NCBI RefSeq assembly: GCF_025466085.1
Contig: NZ_JANLOD010000065.1
Span: forward strand, 1 to 64,000
Direction: 5' to 3'
Source of the DNA: Pseudomonas sp. 14P_8.1_Bac3
GTDB taxonomy: Bacteria > Pseudomonadota > Gammaproteobacteria > Pseudomonadales > Pseudomonadaceae
DNA length: 64,000 nt
Program-made: the position numbers and the translations under genes
The notes under the pieces: generated by a model
The model's database searches: none
What the model was told of the DNA's origin: nothing
What the model saw: only the letters and a program-made list of their open reading frames with translations
Part shown: piece after piece, positions 1 through 7,555 of the stretch
How the letters are laid out: each line of letters begins with the position of its first letter
Numbering within the stretch: position 1 is the first letter of the stretch

Positions 1-125
1 CGTGGGTGCTGGAAAATGGCGATTCTATCATGTCGTTCTAATACTAAGGTCGTCTGGAACCTGCCCCGCAGCCGCATAGAGTGGATACCGTTCCAACAAT
101 AATCTGTGCTGCGAGGATAAAAACA

Positions 126-437
126 ATGAACGACAGCATTTACCTCTCGATTCAAAACAGCCCGCGCTTCAAGGAGCTGGTTAGCAAGCGAGAAAGGTTC
201 GCCTGGATTCTTTCGGCGATCATGCTAGGGCTTTACTCCGGATTCATCCTTTTGATCGCTTACGGGCCGCATATTCTGGGCGCGAAACTCAGCCCTGGAT
301 CATCGATTACCTGGGGCATACCGATCGGTGTCGGGCTGATCGTCTCGGCCTTCATCCTGACCGGGATCTACGTACGACGCGCCAATGGCGAATTCGACGA
401 CCTGAACAATGCGATTCTCAAGGAGGCTCAGCAATGA
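126..437 (+). CDS. yjcH: DUF485 family inner-membrane protein (YjcH-like)
   Basis: A 103-aa protein with two predicted membrane helices (about residues 25-47 and 63-82) and charged ends, which is the DUF485 pattern. This family is almost always encoded directly before the acetate/solute:cation symporter ActP. Here it overlaps actP by 4 nt (ATGA), so the two are translationally coupled. I chose the ATG at 126, not the in-frame ATG at 81, because a GAGGA ribosome-binding site lies at 113-117. The family's biochemical role is not settled; by context it probably assists or modulates acetate uptake. An acs gene may lie upstream outside the window (inference). Confidence 0.9.
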   Translation: MNDSIYLSIQNSPRFKELVSKRERFAWILSAIMLGLYSGFILLIAYGPHILGAKLSPGSSITWGIPIGVGLIVSAFILTGIYVRRANGEFDDLNNAILKEAQQ

Positions 438-2092
438 TCCGGCGTCTAATGGCTCTATTGAGCATCGCAGCGTTTGCCCCGGGTGCCTGGGCCGCTGAAG
501 CCCTGACGGGTGAAGTCCACAAACAACCGCTCAACGTCTCCGCGATCCTGATGTTCGTGGCGTTCGTCGGCGCGACCCTGTGCATTACCTACTGGGCTTC
601 CAAGCGCAACAAGTCGGCGGCGGACTACTACGCGGCGGGTGGCAAGATCACTGGCTTCCAGAACGGTCTGGCCATTGCCGGCGACTATATGTCTGCGGCC
701 TCTTTCCTGGGTATTTCCGCCTTGGTGTTTACCTCCGGCTACGACGGCCTGATCTACTCGATCGGCTTCCTGGTGGGCTGGCCGATCATTTTGTTCCTGA
801 TCGCCGAGCGCTTGCGTAACCTGGGTAAATACACCTTCGCCGACGTGGCGTCCTACCGCCTCGGGCAAACCCAGATCCGCTCGCTGTCCGCTTGCGGCTC
901 GCTGGTGGTGGTGGCGTTCTACCTGATCGCGCAAATGGTCGGTGCCGGCAAGCTGATTCAGCTGCTGTTCGGTCTCGACTATCACGTTGCGGTGATCCTG
1001 GTCGGTATCCTGATGTGCCTGTACGTGCTGTTCGGCGGCATGCTGGCGACCACCTGGGTGCAGATCATCAAGGCGGTGCTGTTGCTGTCCGGTGCGTCGT
1101 TCATGGCGCTGATGGTGATGAAGCACGTCAACTTCGATTTCAACGCACTGTTCTCCGAAGCGATCAAGGTTCACCCTAAAGGTGAGGCGATCATGAGCCC
1201 GGGCGGCCTGGTGAAAGACCCGATCTCCGCGTTCTCCCTGGGCCTGGCACTGATGTTCGGTACCGCTGGCCTGCCGCACATCCTGATGCGCTTCTTCACC
1301 GTGAGTGACGCTAAAGAAGCGCGTAAGAGCGTGTTGTACGCCACCGGTTTCATTGGTTACTTCTACATCCTGACCTTCATCATCGGTTTTGGCGCGATCC
1401 TGCTGGTCAGCACCAACCCGGCCTTCAAAGATGCGGCGGGCGCGCTGTTGGGCGGCAACAACATGGCGGCGGTGCACCTGGCCAACGCGGTGGGTGGCAG
1501 TATTTTCCTCGGCTTCATCTCGGCCGTTGCGTTCGCGACCATCCTGGCCGTCGTTGCCGGTCTGACCCTGGCCGGTGCATCGGCGGTGTCTCACGACCTG
1601 TACGCCAGCGTGATCAAGAAGGGCAAGGCTAACGAGAAGGATGAGATCCGCGTCTCGAAAATCACTACCATCGCCCTGGCGGTGCTGGCGATCGGTCTGG
1701 GCATTCTGTTCGAAAGCCAGAACATCGCCTTCATGGTGGGCCTGGCGTTCTCCATCGCGGCGAGCTGCAACTTCCCGGTGCTGCTGCTTTCCATGTACTG
1801 GAAGAAGCTGACCACCCGCGGTGCGATGATCGGCGGCTGGTTGGGCCTGGTCAGTGCCGTAGGCCTGATGATCCTCGGGCCAACCATCTGGGTGCAGATC
1901 CTGCATCACGAGAAGGCGATCTTCCCGTATGAGTACCCGGCGCTGTTCTCGATGATCATTGCGTTTGTGGGGATCTGGTTCTTCTCGATCACCGACAAGT
2001 CGACCGCGGCTGACAATGAGCGGGCGCTGTTCTTCCCGCAGTTTGTCCGTTCGCAGACTGGTCTGGGGGCGAGTGGAGCGGTTTCGCACTAA
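434..2092 (+). CDS. actP: Acetate/cation symporter ActP (SSS family)
   Basis: A 552-aa protein of the sodium:solute symporter family, close in length to E. coli ActP. It starts with a cleavable-looking signal segment (hydrophobic to about residue 20, ending AWA) and then has about 13 membrane helices. The stretch GLAIAGDYMSAASFLG near residue 75 is typical of the SSS sodium-binding core. It imports acetate and related short monocarboxylates across the inner membrane. It overlaps the upstream DUF485 gene by 4 nt and ends before a strong intrinsic terminator. The long reverse-strand reading frame across this gene is a codon-usage shadow. Confidence 0.95.
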   Translation: MIRRLMALLSIAAFAPGAWAAEALTGEVHKQPLNVSAILMFVAFVGATLCITYWASKRNKSAADYYAAGGKITGFQNGLAIAGDYMSAASFLGISALVFTSGYDGLIYSIGFLVGWPIILFLIAERLRNLGKYTFADVASYRLGQTQIRSLSACGSLVVVAFYLIAQMVGAGKLIQLLFGLDYHVAVILVGILMCLYVLFGGMLATTWVQIIKAVLLLSGASFMALMVMKHVNFDFNALFSEAIKVHPKGEAIMSPGGLVKDPISAFSLGLALMFGTAGLPHILMRFFTVSDAKEARKSVLYATGFIGYFYILTFIIGFGAILLVSTNPAFKDAAGALLGGNNMAAVHLANAVGGSIFLGFISAVAFATILAVVAGLTLAGASAVSHDLYASVIKKGKANEKDEIRVSKITTIALAVLAIGLGILFESQNIAFMVGLAFSIAASCNFPVLLLSMYWKKLTTRGAMIGGWLGLVSAVGLMILGPTIWVQILHHEKAIFPYEYPALFSMIIAFVGIWFFSITDKSTAADNERALFFPQFVRSQTGLGASGAVSH

Positions 2093-2110
2093 GGCTTGGT
2101 TGAATAGAAA

Positions 2111-2142
2111 TGCCCCGGTCGAGAGATCGGGGCATTTTTTTT
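2111..2142 (+). terminator. Intrinsic terminator of the actP transcript
   Basis: Ten-base arms TGCCCCGGTC and GATCGGGGCA flank a 3-nt loop and are followed by a run of eight T. It lies 19 nt after the actP stop codon. Confidence 0.9.
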
Positions 2143-2173
2143 GCGAGCGGAAGAGCGGGGAGTTCAAATATCC

Positions 2174-2289
2174 CTGTAGGAGCGAGCATGCTCGCGAGAA
2201 ACCCGAGGACACCGCAGGGTGCCTGGTTGCCCGCGTTATCGTTGAAGTCCATCGTCGGAACGCCGCCCGGAGCGTGCTCGCTCCTACAG
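2174..2289. repeat. REPIN-like pair of inverted REP sequences
   Basis: The left arm (2174-2198) begins CTGTAGGAGCGAGC and contains the palindrome GAGCATGCTC. The right arm (2270-2289) is its inverse and ends GCTCGCTCCTACAG. About 70 nt separate the arms. It sits between the convergent actP and gltA transcripts, together with their terminators, and fills the otherwise gene-free 2093-2410 interval. Such extragenic palindromes are mobilised by RAYT transposases in pseudomonads; no RAYT gene is present in this window. Confidence 0.85.
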
Positions 2290-2339
2290 AGGGGGGCGGG
2301 GATAGATGTCCATCGCAACCGAGCCCTTGGAAGCGCACA

Positions 2340-2372
2340 AACAAAAACGGCCTCTATATAAATAGAGGCCGT
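2340..2372 (-). terminator. Intrinsic terminator of gltA
   Basis: On the reverse strand ACGGCCTCTAT pairs with ATAGAGGCCGT around a short AT loop, followed by TTTTTGTTT. It lies about 40 nt beyond the gltA stop codon. Confidence 0.88.
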
Positions 2373-2410
2373 TCCCGGTACCACTTCAAGACATTATCGC
2401 AAGACAGGTC

Positions 2411-3700
2411 TTACTTACGGTCTTCCAGCTTGGTGATATCACGCGACTCGTAGCCGGTGTACAACTGGCGCGGACGGCCAATCTTGTACGGGCTGGAGAG
2501 CATTTCCTTCCAGTGCGAAATCCAGCCGACAGTCCGCGCCAGGGCGAAGATCACGGTGAACATGCTGGTTGGAATGCCGATCGCCTTGAGGATGATCCCC
2601 GAGTAGAAGTCCACGTTCGGGTACAGCGAGCGTTCGATGAAGTACGGGTCGGTCAGTGCGATCTCTTCCAGGCGCATGGCCAGTTCGAGTTGCGGATCGT
2701 TGTTGATGCCCAGTTCCTTCAATACTTCGTCGCAGGTCTGCTTCATCACAGTGGCGCGCGGGTCGCGGTTTTTGTAAACCCGGTGACCGAAGCCCATCAG
2801 CTTGAACGGATCGTTCTTGTCCTTGGCCTTGGCGATGAACGTGTCGATGTTCGACACATCGCCAATCTCGTCAAGCATGGTCAGAACGGCTTCGTTCGCA
2901 CCACCGTGGGCAGGGCCCCACAGTGCCGCGATGCCGGCGGCGATACAGGCGAACGGGTTGGCGCCCGAAGAACCGGCCAGACGAACGGTAGAGGTCGATG
3001 CGTTCTGCTCGTGGTCGGCATGGAGGATGAAGATCCGGTCCATGGCTTTGGCGAGCACCGGGCTGATCGGTTTGATCTCGCACGGGGTGTTGAACATCAT
3101 GTGCAGGAAGTTTTCCGCGTACGTCAGGTCGTTGCGCGGGTACATCATGGGTTGGCCCATGGAGTACTTGTAAACCATCGCTGCCAGGGTCGGCATCTTG
3201 GCAACCAGACGGATCGCGGAGATTTCGCGATGCTGCGGGTTATTGATGTCCAGGGAGTCGTGGTAGAAGGCCGAGAGGGCGCCGACTACGCCGCACATGA
3301 CGGCCATCGGGTGGGCGTCGCGACGGAAACCGTTGAAGAAGGTCTTCAGCTGCTCGTGAACCATAGTGTGGTTCTTCACGGTGCTGACGAACTGGGCCTT
3401 CTGTTCTGCGGTCGGCAGTTCGCCGTTCAGCAGCAGGTAGCAGGTTTCCAGATAGTCCGACTTTTCAGCCAGCTGTTCGATCGGGTAGCCGCGGTGCAGC
3501 AGAATGCCGTTGTCGCCGTCGATATAGGTGATCTTCGACTCGCAGGAAGCTGTCGACATGAAACCAGGGTCAAAGGTGAAACGGCCCGTGGCCGTCAGAC
3601 CCCGAACATCGATAACATCGGGACCAACGGTGCCGGTTAAAATGGGCAGCTCGACGGGGGCTGCGCCCTCGATGATCAACTGCGCTTTTTTGTCAGCCAT
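2411..3700 (-). CDS. gltA: Citrate synthase (type II)
   Basis: A 429-aa citrate synthase condensing acetyl-CoA and oxaloacetate, the entry step of the TCA cycle. The catalytic residues are in place: His265 in GPAHGGANE, His306 in GFGHRVYK and Asp364 in PNVDFYSG, matching His264/His305/Asp362 of E. coli. The length and N-terminal domain fit the hexameric, NADH-inhibited Gram-negative type. The start follows a GGAGG ribosome-binding site (AGGAGGCCAC before the ATG). It is transcribed away from sdhCDAB, with a near-consensus promoter 60-85 nt upstream of the start. Confidence 0.98.
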   Translation of the reverse strand: MADKKAQLIIEGAAPVELPILTGTVGPDVIDVRGLTATGRFTFDPGFMSTASCESKITYIDGDNGILLHRGYPIEQLAEKSDYLETCYLLLNGELPTAEQKAQFVSTVKNHTMVHEQLKTFFNGFRRDAHPMAVMCGVVGALSAFYHDSLDINNPQHREISAIRLVAKMPTLAAMVYKYSMGQPMMYPRNDLTYAENFLHMMFNTPCEIKPISPVLAKAMDRIFILHADHEQNASTSTVRLAGSSGANPFACIAAGIAALWGPAHGGANEAVLTMLDEIGDVSNIDTFIAKAKDKNDPFKLMGFGHRVYKNRDPRATVMKQTCDEVLKELGINNDPQLELAMRLEEIALTDPYFIERSLYPNVDFYSGIILKAIGIPTSMFTVIFALARTVGWISHWKEMLSSPYKIGRPRQLYTGYESRDITKLEDRK

Positions 3701-3758
3701 GTGGCCTCCTATTTATGCTTGAAATCATCAGACAGACCCCCCACGCAGGGCCCGCACC

Positions 3759-3786
3759 ACTATAGTGAGATAAATTCGAATGTCAA
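3759..3786 (-). promoter_or_regulatory. Sigma-70 promoter of gltA
   Basis: On the reverse strand a perfect -35 hexamer TTGACA (3786-3781) is separated by 16 nt from a -10 hexamer TATAGT (3764-3759). Transcription should start near 3752, giving a leader of about 50 nt before the gltA ATG. Confidence 0.75.
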
Positions 3787-3900
3787 TTTGCCTAAAGTCT
3801 TGCCCCAGAAGGCTTTAACCGGACTTTTTCCTCGAAATTGACTGCCATTTACGCCTTTTATCCAACTTGTGCAATGCGCTATTAGGGGAAGGTGAACGCG

Positions 3901-3929
3901 TTGTCATTAGTAGCCTAACTGTCTATACT
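3901..3929 (+). promoter_or_regulatory. Sigma-70 promoter of sdhCDAB
   Basis: The -35 hexamer TTGTCA (3901-3906) and -10 hexamer TATACT (3924-3929) are separated by exactly 17 nt, each one mismatch from consensus. The implied start near 3936 gives a leader of about 128 nt before the GTG start of sdhC. Together with the gltA promoter this accounts for the 363-nt gap between the two genes. Confidence 0.75.
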
Positions 3930-4011
3930 CGGCCTCCGACCGCCAGGGGCTTTTGGGCCTGCTTTACTGGGGGTCGCACTCCCTGGGTGGTGGGTACCTG
4001 ACCAGTGCACT

Positions 4012-4041
4012 CCCCAACAACTTTGCCCTGATTGTTAGGGG
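4012..4041 (+). other. Stem-loop in the sdhC leader
   Basis: CCCCAACAA (4012-4020) pairs with TTGTTAGGGG (4032-4041) as a 9-bp stem with one bulged A. It ends 22 nt before the sdhC start codon, so it could affect ribosome access. There is no T-run after it, so it is not a terminator. The regulatory role is inference. Confidence 0.5.
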
Positions 4042-4063
4042 CTCTTCAGTGTGAAAAAAAGCC

Positions 4064-4438
4064 GTGAATAGCCAACGACCTGTAAACCTAGACCTAAGGA
4101 CCATCAAACTCCCAGTCACTGCTTACACGTCCATTCTTCACCGAATCTCCGGTGTCATCCTCTTCGTCAGCCTGGCCATCATGCTTTATGCATTGGACAA
4201 GTCGCTCGACTCGGAAGAAGGCTTCGGTCAGGTGAAAGCGTGTCTGACCAGTCCGCTAGCCAAGCTAGTGATTTGGGGCATCCTGTCCGCCTTGCTGTAT
4301 CACCTGGTTGCCGGTGTGCGCCACTTGATCATGGACATGGGCATCGGTGAAACGCTGGAAGGCGGCAAACTGGGCTCGAAAATCGTTATCGCCGTTTCCG
4401 TGGTGGTAATCGTTCTGGCAGGAGTTTGGATATGGTAA
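4064..4438 (+). CDS. sdhC: Succinate dehydrogenase cytochrome b556 subunit
   Basis: A 124-aa membrane anchor with three predicted helices. The N-terminal RPVNLDL...HRISGV signature and the HLVAGVRHL segment with the haem-ligand histidine are typical of SdhC. With SdhD it holds haem b and the ubiquinone site and docks SdhAB to the inner membrane. The start is GTG at 4064: an in-frame TGA at 4052-4054 leaves no upstream ATG, and no strong Shine-Dalgarno sequence is visible, so initiation may be weak or regulated. It overlaps sdhD by 7 nt and heads sdhCDAB. Confidence 0.95.
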   Translation: MNSQRPVNLDLRTIKLPVTAYTSILHRISGVILFVSLAIMLYALDKSLDSEEGFGQVKACLTSPLAKLVIWGILSALLYHLVAGVRHLIMDMGIGETLEGGKLGSKIVIAVSVVVIVLAGVWIW

Positions 4439-4800
4439 CTAACGTCACGAACCTGTCGCGTTCGGGCCTCTATGACTGGATGGCACAACGTGTGTCTGCG
4501 GTCGTTCTCGCGGCTTACTTCATCTTCCTGATCGGATACGTCGTTGCCCACCCTGGCATCGGCTACGCCCAATGGCATGAACTGTTCGCAAGCAACTGGA
4601 TGCGTATTTTCAGTCTCCTGGCCCTCGTTGCCCTCGGCGCTCACGCCTGGGTCGGCATGTGGACCATCGCGACCGACTACCTGACGCCAATGGCGTTCGG
4701 CAAGTCCGCGACTGCAATACGTTTCCTCTTCCAGGCAGTATGCGGCGTTGCGATGTTCGCCTACTTCGTCTGGGGTGTGCAGATTCTTTGGGGTATCTGA
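4432..4800 (+). CDS. sdhD: Succinate dehydrogenase membrane anchor subunit
   Basis: A 122-aa three-helix protein. The N-terminal DWMAQRVSAV stretch and the central HAWVGMWTIATDYL segment fit SdhD, the second haem/quinone-binding anchor of complex II. ATG at 4432 is preceded at 7 nt by GGAG (4421-4424); a TTG two codons upstream is in frame but too close to that site. The first 7 nt overlap the end of sdhC, and sdhA follows after 3 nt, so the complex II genes are tightly packed. Confidence 0.95.
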   Translation: MVTNVTNLSRSGLYDWMAQRVSAVVLAAYFIFLIGYVVAHPGIGYAQWHELFASNWMRIFSLLALVALGAHAWVGMWTIATDYLTPMAFGKSATAIRFLFQAVCGVAMFAYFVWGVQILWGI

Positions 4801-4803
4801 TTC

Positions 4804-6579
4804 ATGTCTACTACTGTTAATACGCTTTCGTTCGACGCCATCATCATTGGCGGCGGCGGTGCTGGCATGCGCGCGGCGCTGCAGCTGGCACAAGGTGGTC
4901 ACAAGACTGCCGTAGTCACCAAGGTTTTCCCGACTCGTTCGCACACCGTATCCGCCCAGGGTGGCATCACCTGCGCCATCGCTTCGGCCGATCCGAACGA
5001 TGACTGGCGCTGGCACATGTACGATACCGTCAAGGGTTCCGACTACATCGGTGACCAGGACGCTATCGAATACATGTGTTCCGTAGGTCCGGAAGCGGTC
5101 TTCGAACTCGAGCACATGGGTCTGCCGTTCTCCCGTACCGAACAGGGCCGGATCTACCAGCGTCCGTTCGGCGGTCAGTCGAAAGACTTCGGTAAAGGCG
5201 GCCAGGCTGCCCGTACCTGCGCTGCTGCCGACCGTACCGGTCACGCACTGCTGCATACCCTGTACCAGGCCAACCTCAAGGCCGGCACCGTATTCCTCAA
5301 CGAATACTACGGCGTCGACCTGGTCAAGAACGAAGACGGCGCCTTTGTCGGCATGATCGTCATCTGCATCGAAACCGGCGAAACATCCTACGTTCGCGCG
5401 AACGCGACCGTATTGGCGACCGGCGGTGCAGGCCGTATCTACTCGTCCACCACCAATGCCCTGATCAACACCGGTGACGGCGTCGGCATGGCCCTGCGTG
5501 CTGGCGTGCCGGTACAAGATATCGAAATGTGGCAGTTCCACCCGACCGGCATCGCCGGCGCCGGTGTACTGGTGACAGAAGGCTGCCGCGGTGAAGGCGG
5601 TTACCTGATCAACAAGCACGGCGAGCGTTTCATGGAGCGTTATGCTCCGAACGCGAAAGACCTGGCTGGTCGTGACGTGGTTGCCCGTTCGATGGTTAAA
5701 GAGATCATCGCCGGCAACGGTTGCGGTCCGGATGGCGACCACGTGATGCTGAAACTCGATCACCTCGGTGAAGAAGTTCTGCACAGCCGTCTGCCAGGCA
5801 TCATGGAACTGTCCAAGACCTTCGCCCACGTCGATCCAGCCGTGGCGCCAATTCCGGTCGTTCCAACCTGCCACTATATGATGGGCGGCGTTGCCACCAA
5901 CATTCATGGCCAGGCAATCACTCAAGACGCCGAAGGCAAGGATCAGATCATTCCTGGTCTGTTCGCCGTTGGTGAAGTGGCGTGCGTATCGGTTCACGGT
6001 GCCAACCGTCTGGGCGGCAACTCGCTGCTCGACCTGGTGGTATTCGGTCGTGCCGCCGGTCTGTTCCTTGAGCAGACCCTGAAAGAAGGCGTTGATTACG
6101 CCCGTCCTCGCCAGTCCGACATCGACGCTGCCCTGGCACGTCTCGATGGCCTGAACTCGCGTACCGAAGGCGAAGACGTCGCTACCTTGCGTAAAGAGCT
6201 GCAAAGCTGCATGCAGAACTACTTCGGTGTGTTCCGTACCGGCGAATACATGCAGAAAGGTATTGCCCAGCTCGCTGATCTGCGTGGCCGTATCGCCAAC
6301 GTCAAGATCAACGACAAGAGCCAGGCGTTCAACACCGCCCGTATCGAAGCGCTGGAACTGCAGAACCTGCTGGAAGTGGCCGAAGCCACCGCCATCGCTG
6401 CAGAGATCCGCAAAGAGTCCCGCGGCGCTCACGCCCGTGAAGACTACGAAGATCGCGACGACGAAAACTGGCTGTGCCACACCCTGTACTTCCCGGGTGA
6501 CAAGCGCGTGGCCAAGCGTGCGGTGAACTTCTCGCCGAAGACTGTTCCGACTTTTGAACCTAAGATTCGGACTTATTAA
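4804..6579 (+). CDS. sdhA: Succinate dehydrogenase flavoprotein subunit
   Basis: A 591-aa flavoprotein that oxidises succinate to fumarate. It has an N-terminal dinucleotide-binding motif GGGGAGMRAA (about residues 16-25), the covalent FAD histidine in RSHTVSAQGG (His47; His45 in E. coli), the substrate motif HPTGIAGAG and the C-terminal GANRLGGNSLLD segment with an active-site arginine. The length is normal. It passes electrons to SdhB, which follows after 11 nt. Confidence 0.98.
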   Translation: MSTTVNTLSFDAIIIGGGGAGMRAALQLAQGGHKTAVVTKVFPTRSHTVSAQGGITCAIASADPNDDWRWHMYDTVKGSDYIGDQDAIEYMCSVGPEAVFELEHMGLPFSRTEQGRIYQRPFGGQSKDFGKGGQAARTCAAADRTGHALLHTLYQANLKAGTVFLNEYYGVDLVKNEDGAFVGMIVICIETGETSYVRANATVLATGGAGRIYSSTTNALINTGDGVGMALRAGVPVQDIEMWQFHPTGIAGAGVLVTEGCRGEGGYLINKHGERFMERYAPNAKDLAGRDVVARSMVKEIIAGNGCGPDGDHVMLKLDHLGEEVLHSRLPGIMELSKTFAHVDPAVAPIPVVPTCHYMMGGVATNIHGQAITQDAEGKDQIIPGLFAVGEVACVSVHGANRLGGNSLLDLVVFGRAAGLFLEQTLKEGVDYARPRQSDIDAALARLDGLNSRTEGEDVATLRKELQSCMQNYFGVFRTGEYMQKGIAQLADLRGRIANVKINDKSQAFNTARIEALELQNLLEVAEATAIAAEIRKESRGAHAREDYEDRDDENWLCHTLYFPGDKRVAKRAVNFSPKTVPTFEPKIRTY

Positions 6580-6590
6580 GGGTGGCCGCC

Positions 6591-7295
6591 ATGTTGCAAG
6601 TCAGTGTTTATCGCTACAACCCTGATCAGGACGCTGCGCCGTTCATGCAGGAATTCCAGGTCGATACCGGTGGTAAAGACCTGATGGTGCTGGACGTGCT
6701 GGCCCTGATCAAAGAGCAGGACGAAGGTTTCTCCTATCGTCGCTCTTGCCGTGAGGGCGTTTGCGGTTCCGACGGCATGAACATCAACGGCAAGAACGGT
6801 CTGGCCTGCGTCACGCCGCTGTCCTCTGTCGTAAAAGGCAACAAGCTGATCGTTCGTCCTCTGCCAGGTTTGCCGGTTATCCGTGACCTGGTCGTCGATA
6901 TGAGCATCTTCTACAAGCAATACGAGAAGGTGAAGCCCTACCTGCAGAACGACACGCCGGCTCCGGCCATCGAGCGTCTGCAGACCCCTGAAGAGCGTGA
7001 AAAGCTCGACGGTCTGTACGAGTGCATCCTGTGCGCTTGCTGCTCGACCTCTTGCCCGTCCTTCTGGTGGAACCCGGACAAGTTCCTGGGTCCAGCTGCC
7101 CTGCTGCAAGCGTACCGCTTCCTGGCAGACAGCCGCGACACCAAGACTGCCGAGCGTCTGGCTTCGCTGGATGACCCGTTCAGCGTATTCCGCTGCCGCG
7201 GGATCATGAACTGCGTCAACGTCTGTCCGAAAGGCCTGAACCCGACTAAGGCCATCGGTCACGTACGTAACATGCTGCTGCAAAGCGGCGTGTGA
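6591..7295 (+). CDS. sdhB: Succinate dehydrogenase iron-sulfur subunit
   Basis: A 234-aa ferredoxin-like protein carrying electrons from SdhA to quinone. The cysteines of all three clusters are visible: SCREGVCGSDG with a later GLAC for the 2Fe-2S cluster, CILCACCSTSCP for the 4Fe-4S cluster, and CRGIMNCVNVCPKG for the 3Fe-4S cluster. ATG at 6591 is chosen over the in-frame GTG at 6582 because AAGGGTGG at 6578-6585 gives suitable spacing and the MLQVSVYRYNP start matches the family. A hairpin follows before sucA. Confidence 0.97.
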   Translation: MLQVSVYRYNPDQDAAPFMQEFQVDTGGKDLMVLDVLALIKEQDEGFSYRRSCREGVCGSDGMNINGKNGLACVTPLSSVVKGNKLIVRPLPGLPVIRDLVVDMSIFYKQYEKVKPYLQNDTPAPAIERLQTPEEREKLDGLYECILCACCSTSCPSFWWNPDKFLGPAALLQAYRFLADSRDTKTAERLASLDDPFSVFRCRGIMNCVNVCPKGLNPTKAIGHVRNMLLQSGV

Positions 7296-7333
7296 TTCAG
7301 CTGCTGTATGTAGGACCGCTGTACCCGTAGATG

Positions 7334-7367
7334 CTACGGCGCAGGCTTCAACCGGCGCCGTAGTTTT
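7334..7367 (+). terminator. Weak terminator or attenuator after sdhB
   Basis: CTACGGCGC (7334-7342) pairs with GCGCCGTAG (7355-7363), followed by only four T. The short T-run suggests partial termination, letting some sdh transcripts continue into sucA. The rest of the 260-nt sdhB-sucA gap shows no clear promoter. Confidence 0.55.
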
Positions 7368-7555
7368 AACCTGAGCAGCAGCTCACAAAGCTGCGGCTCT
7401 TATTTTGAAGAAATGAGACAAGCAGGGGCATCCGGGCTGGTACCCGGACTATCAGCGTGATCCTAAGTGGCTTGTTTTGGTCGCTGCATTCGGACTTCTG
7501 CAAGTTTGCTCGGTGTTGACGCCGATGGTGTTCCCCTAACCGAGGGTGACCAAGC

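Noticed and set aside
56..69. Sigma-54-like GG-N10-GC spacing upstream of the DUF485 gene
   Set aside because: Only the invariant dinucleotides match; the flanking bases fit TGGCAC-N5-TTGCA poorly, and such spacing is common in GC-rich DNA.
455..2344. Reverse-strand frame of 629 codons opposite actP
   Set aside because: It is a shadow of actP, rich in Arg/Gln/His as expected for the antisense of a GC-rich gene, and reads through a terminator and a REPIN.
4300..6480. Reverse-strand frame of 726 codons opposite sdhCDA
   Set aside because: It spans three verified genes on the other strand and has no recognisable domain.
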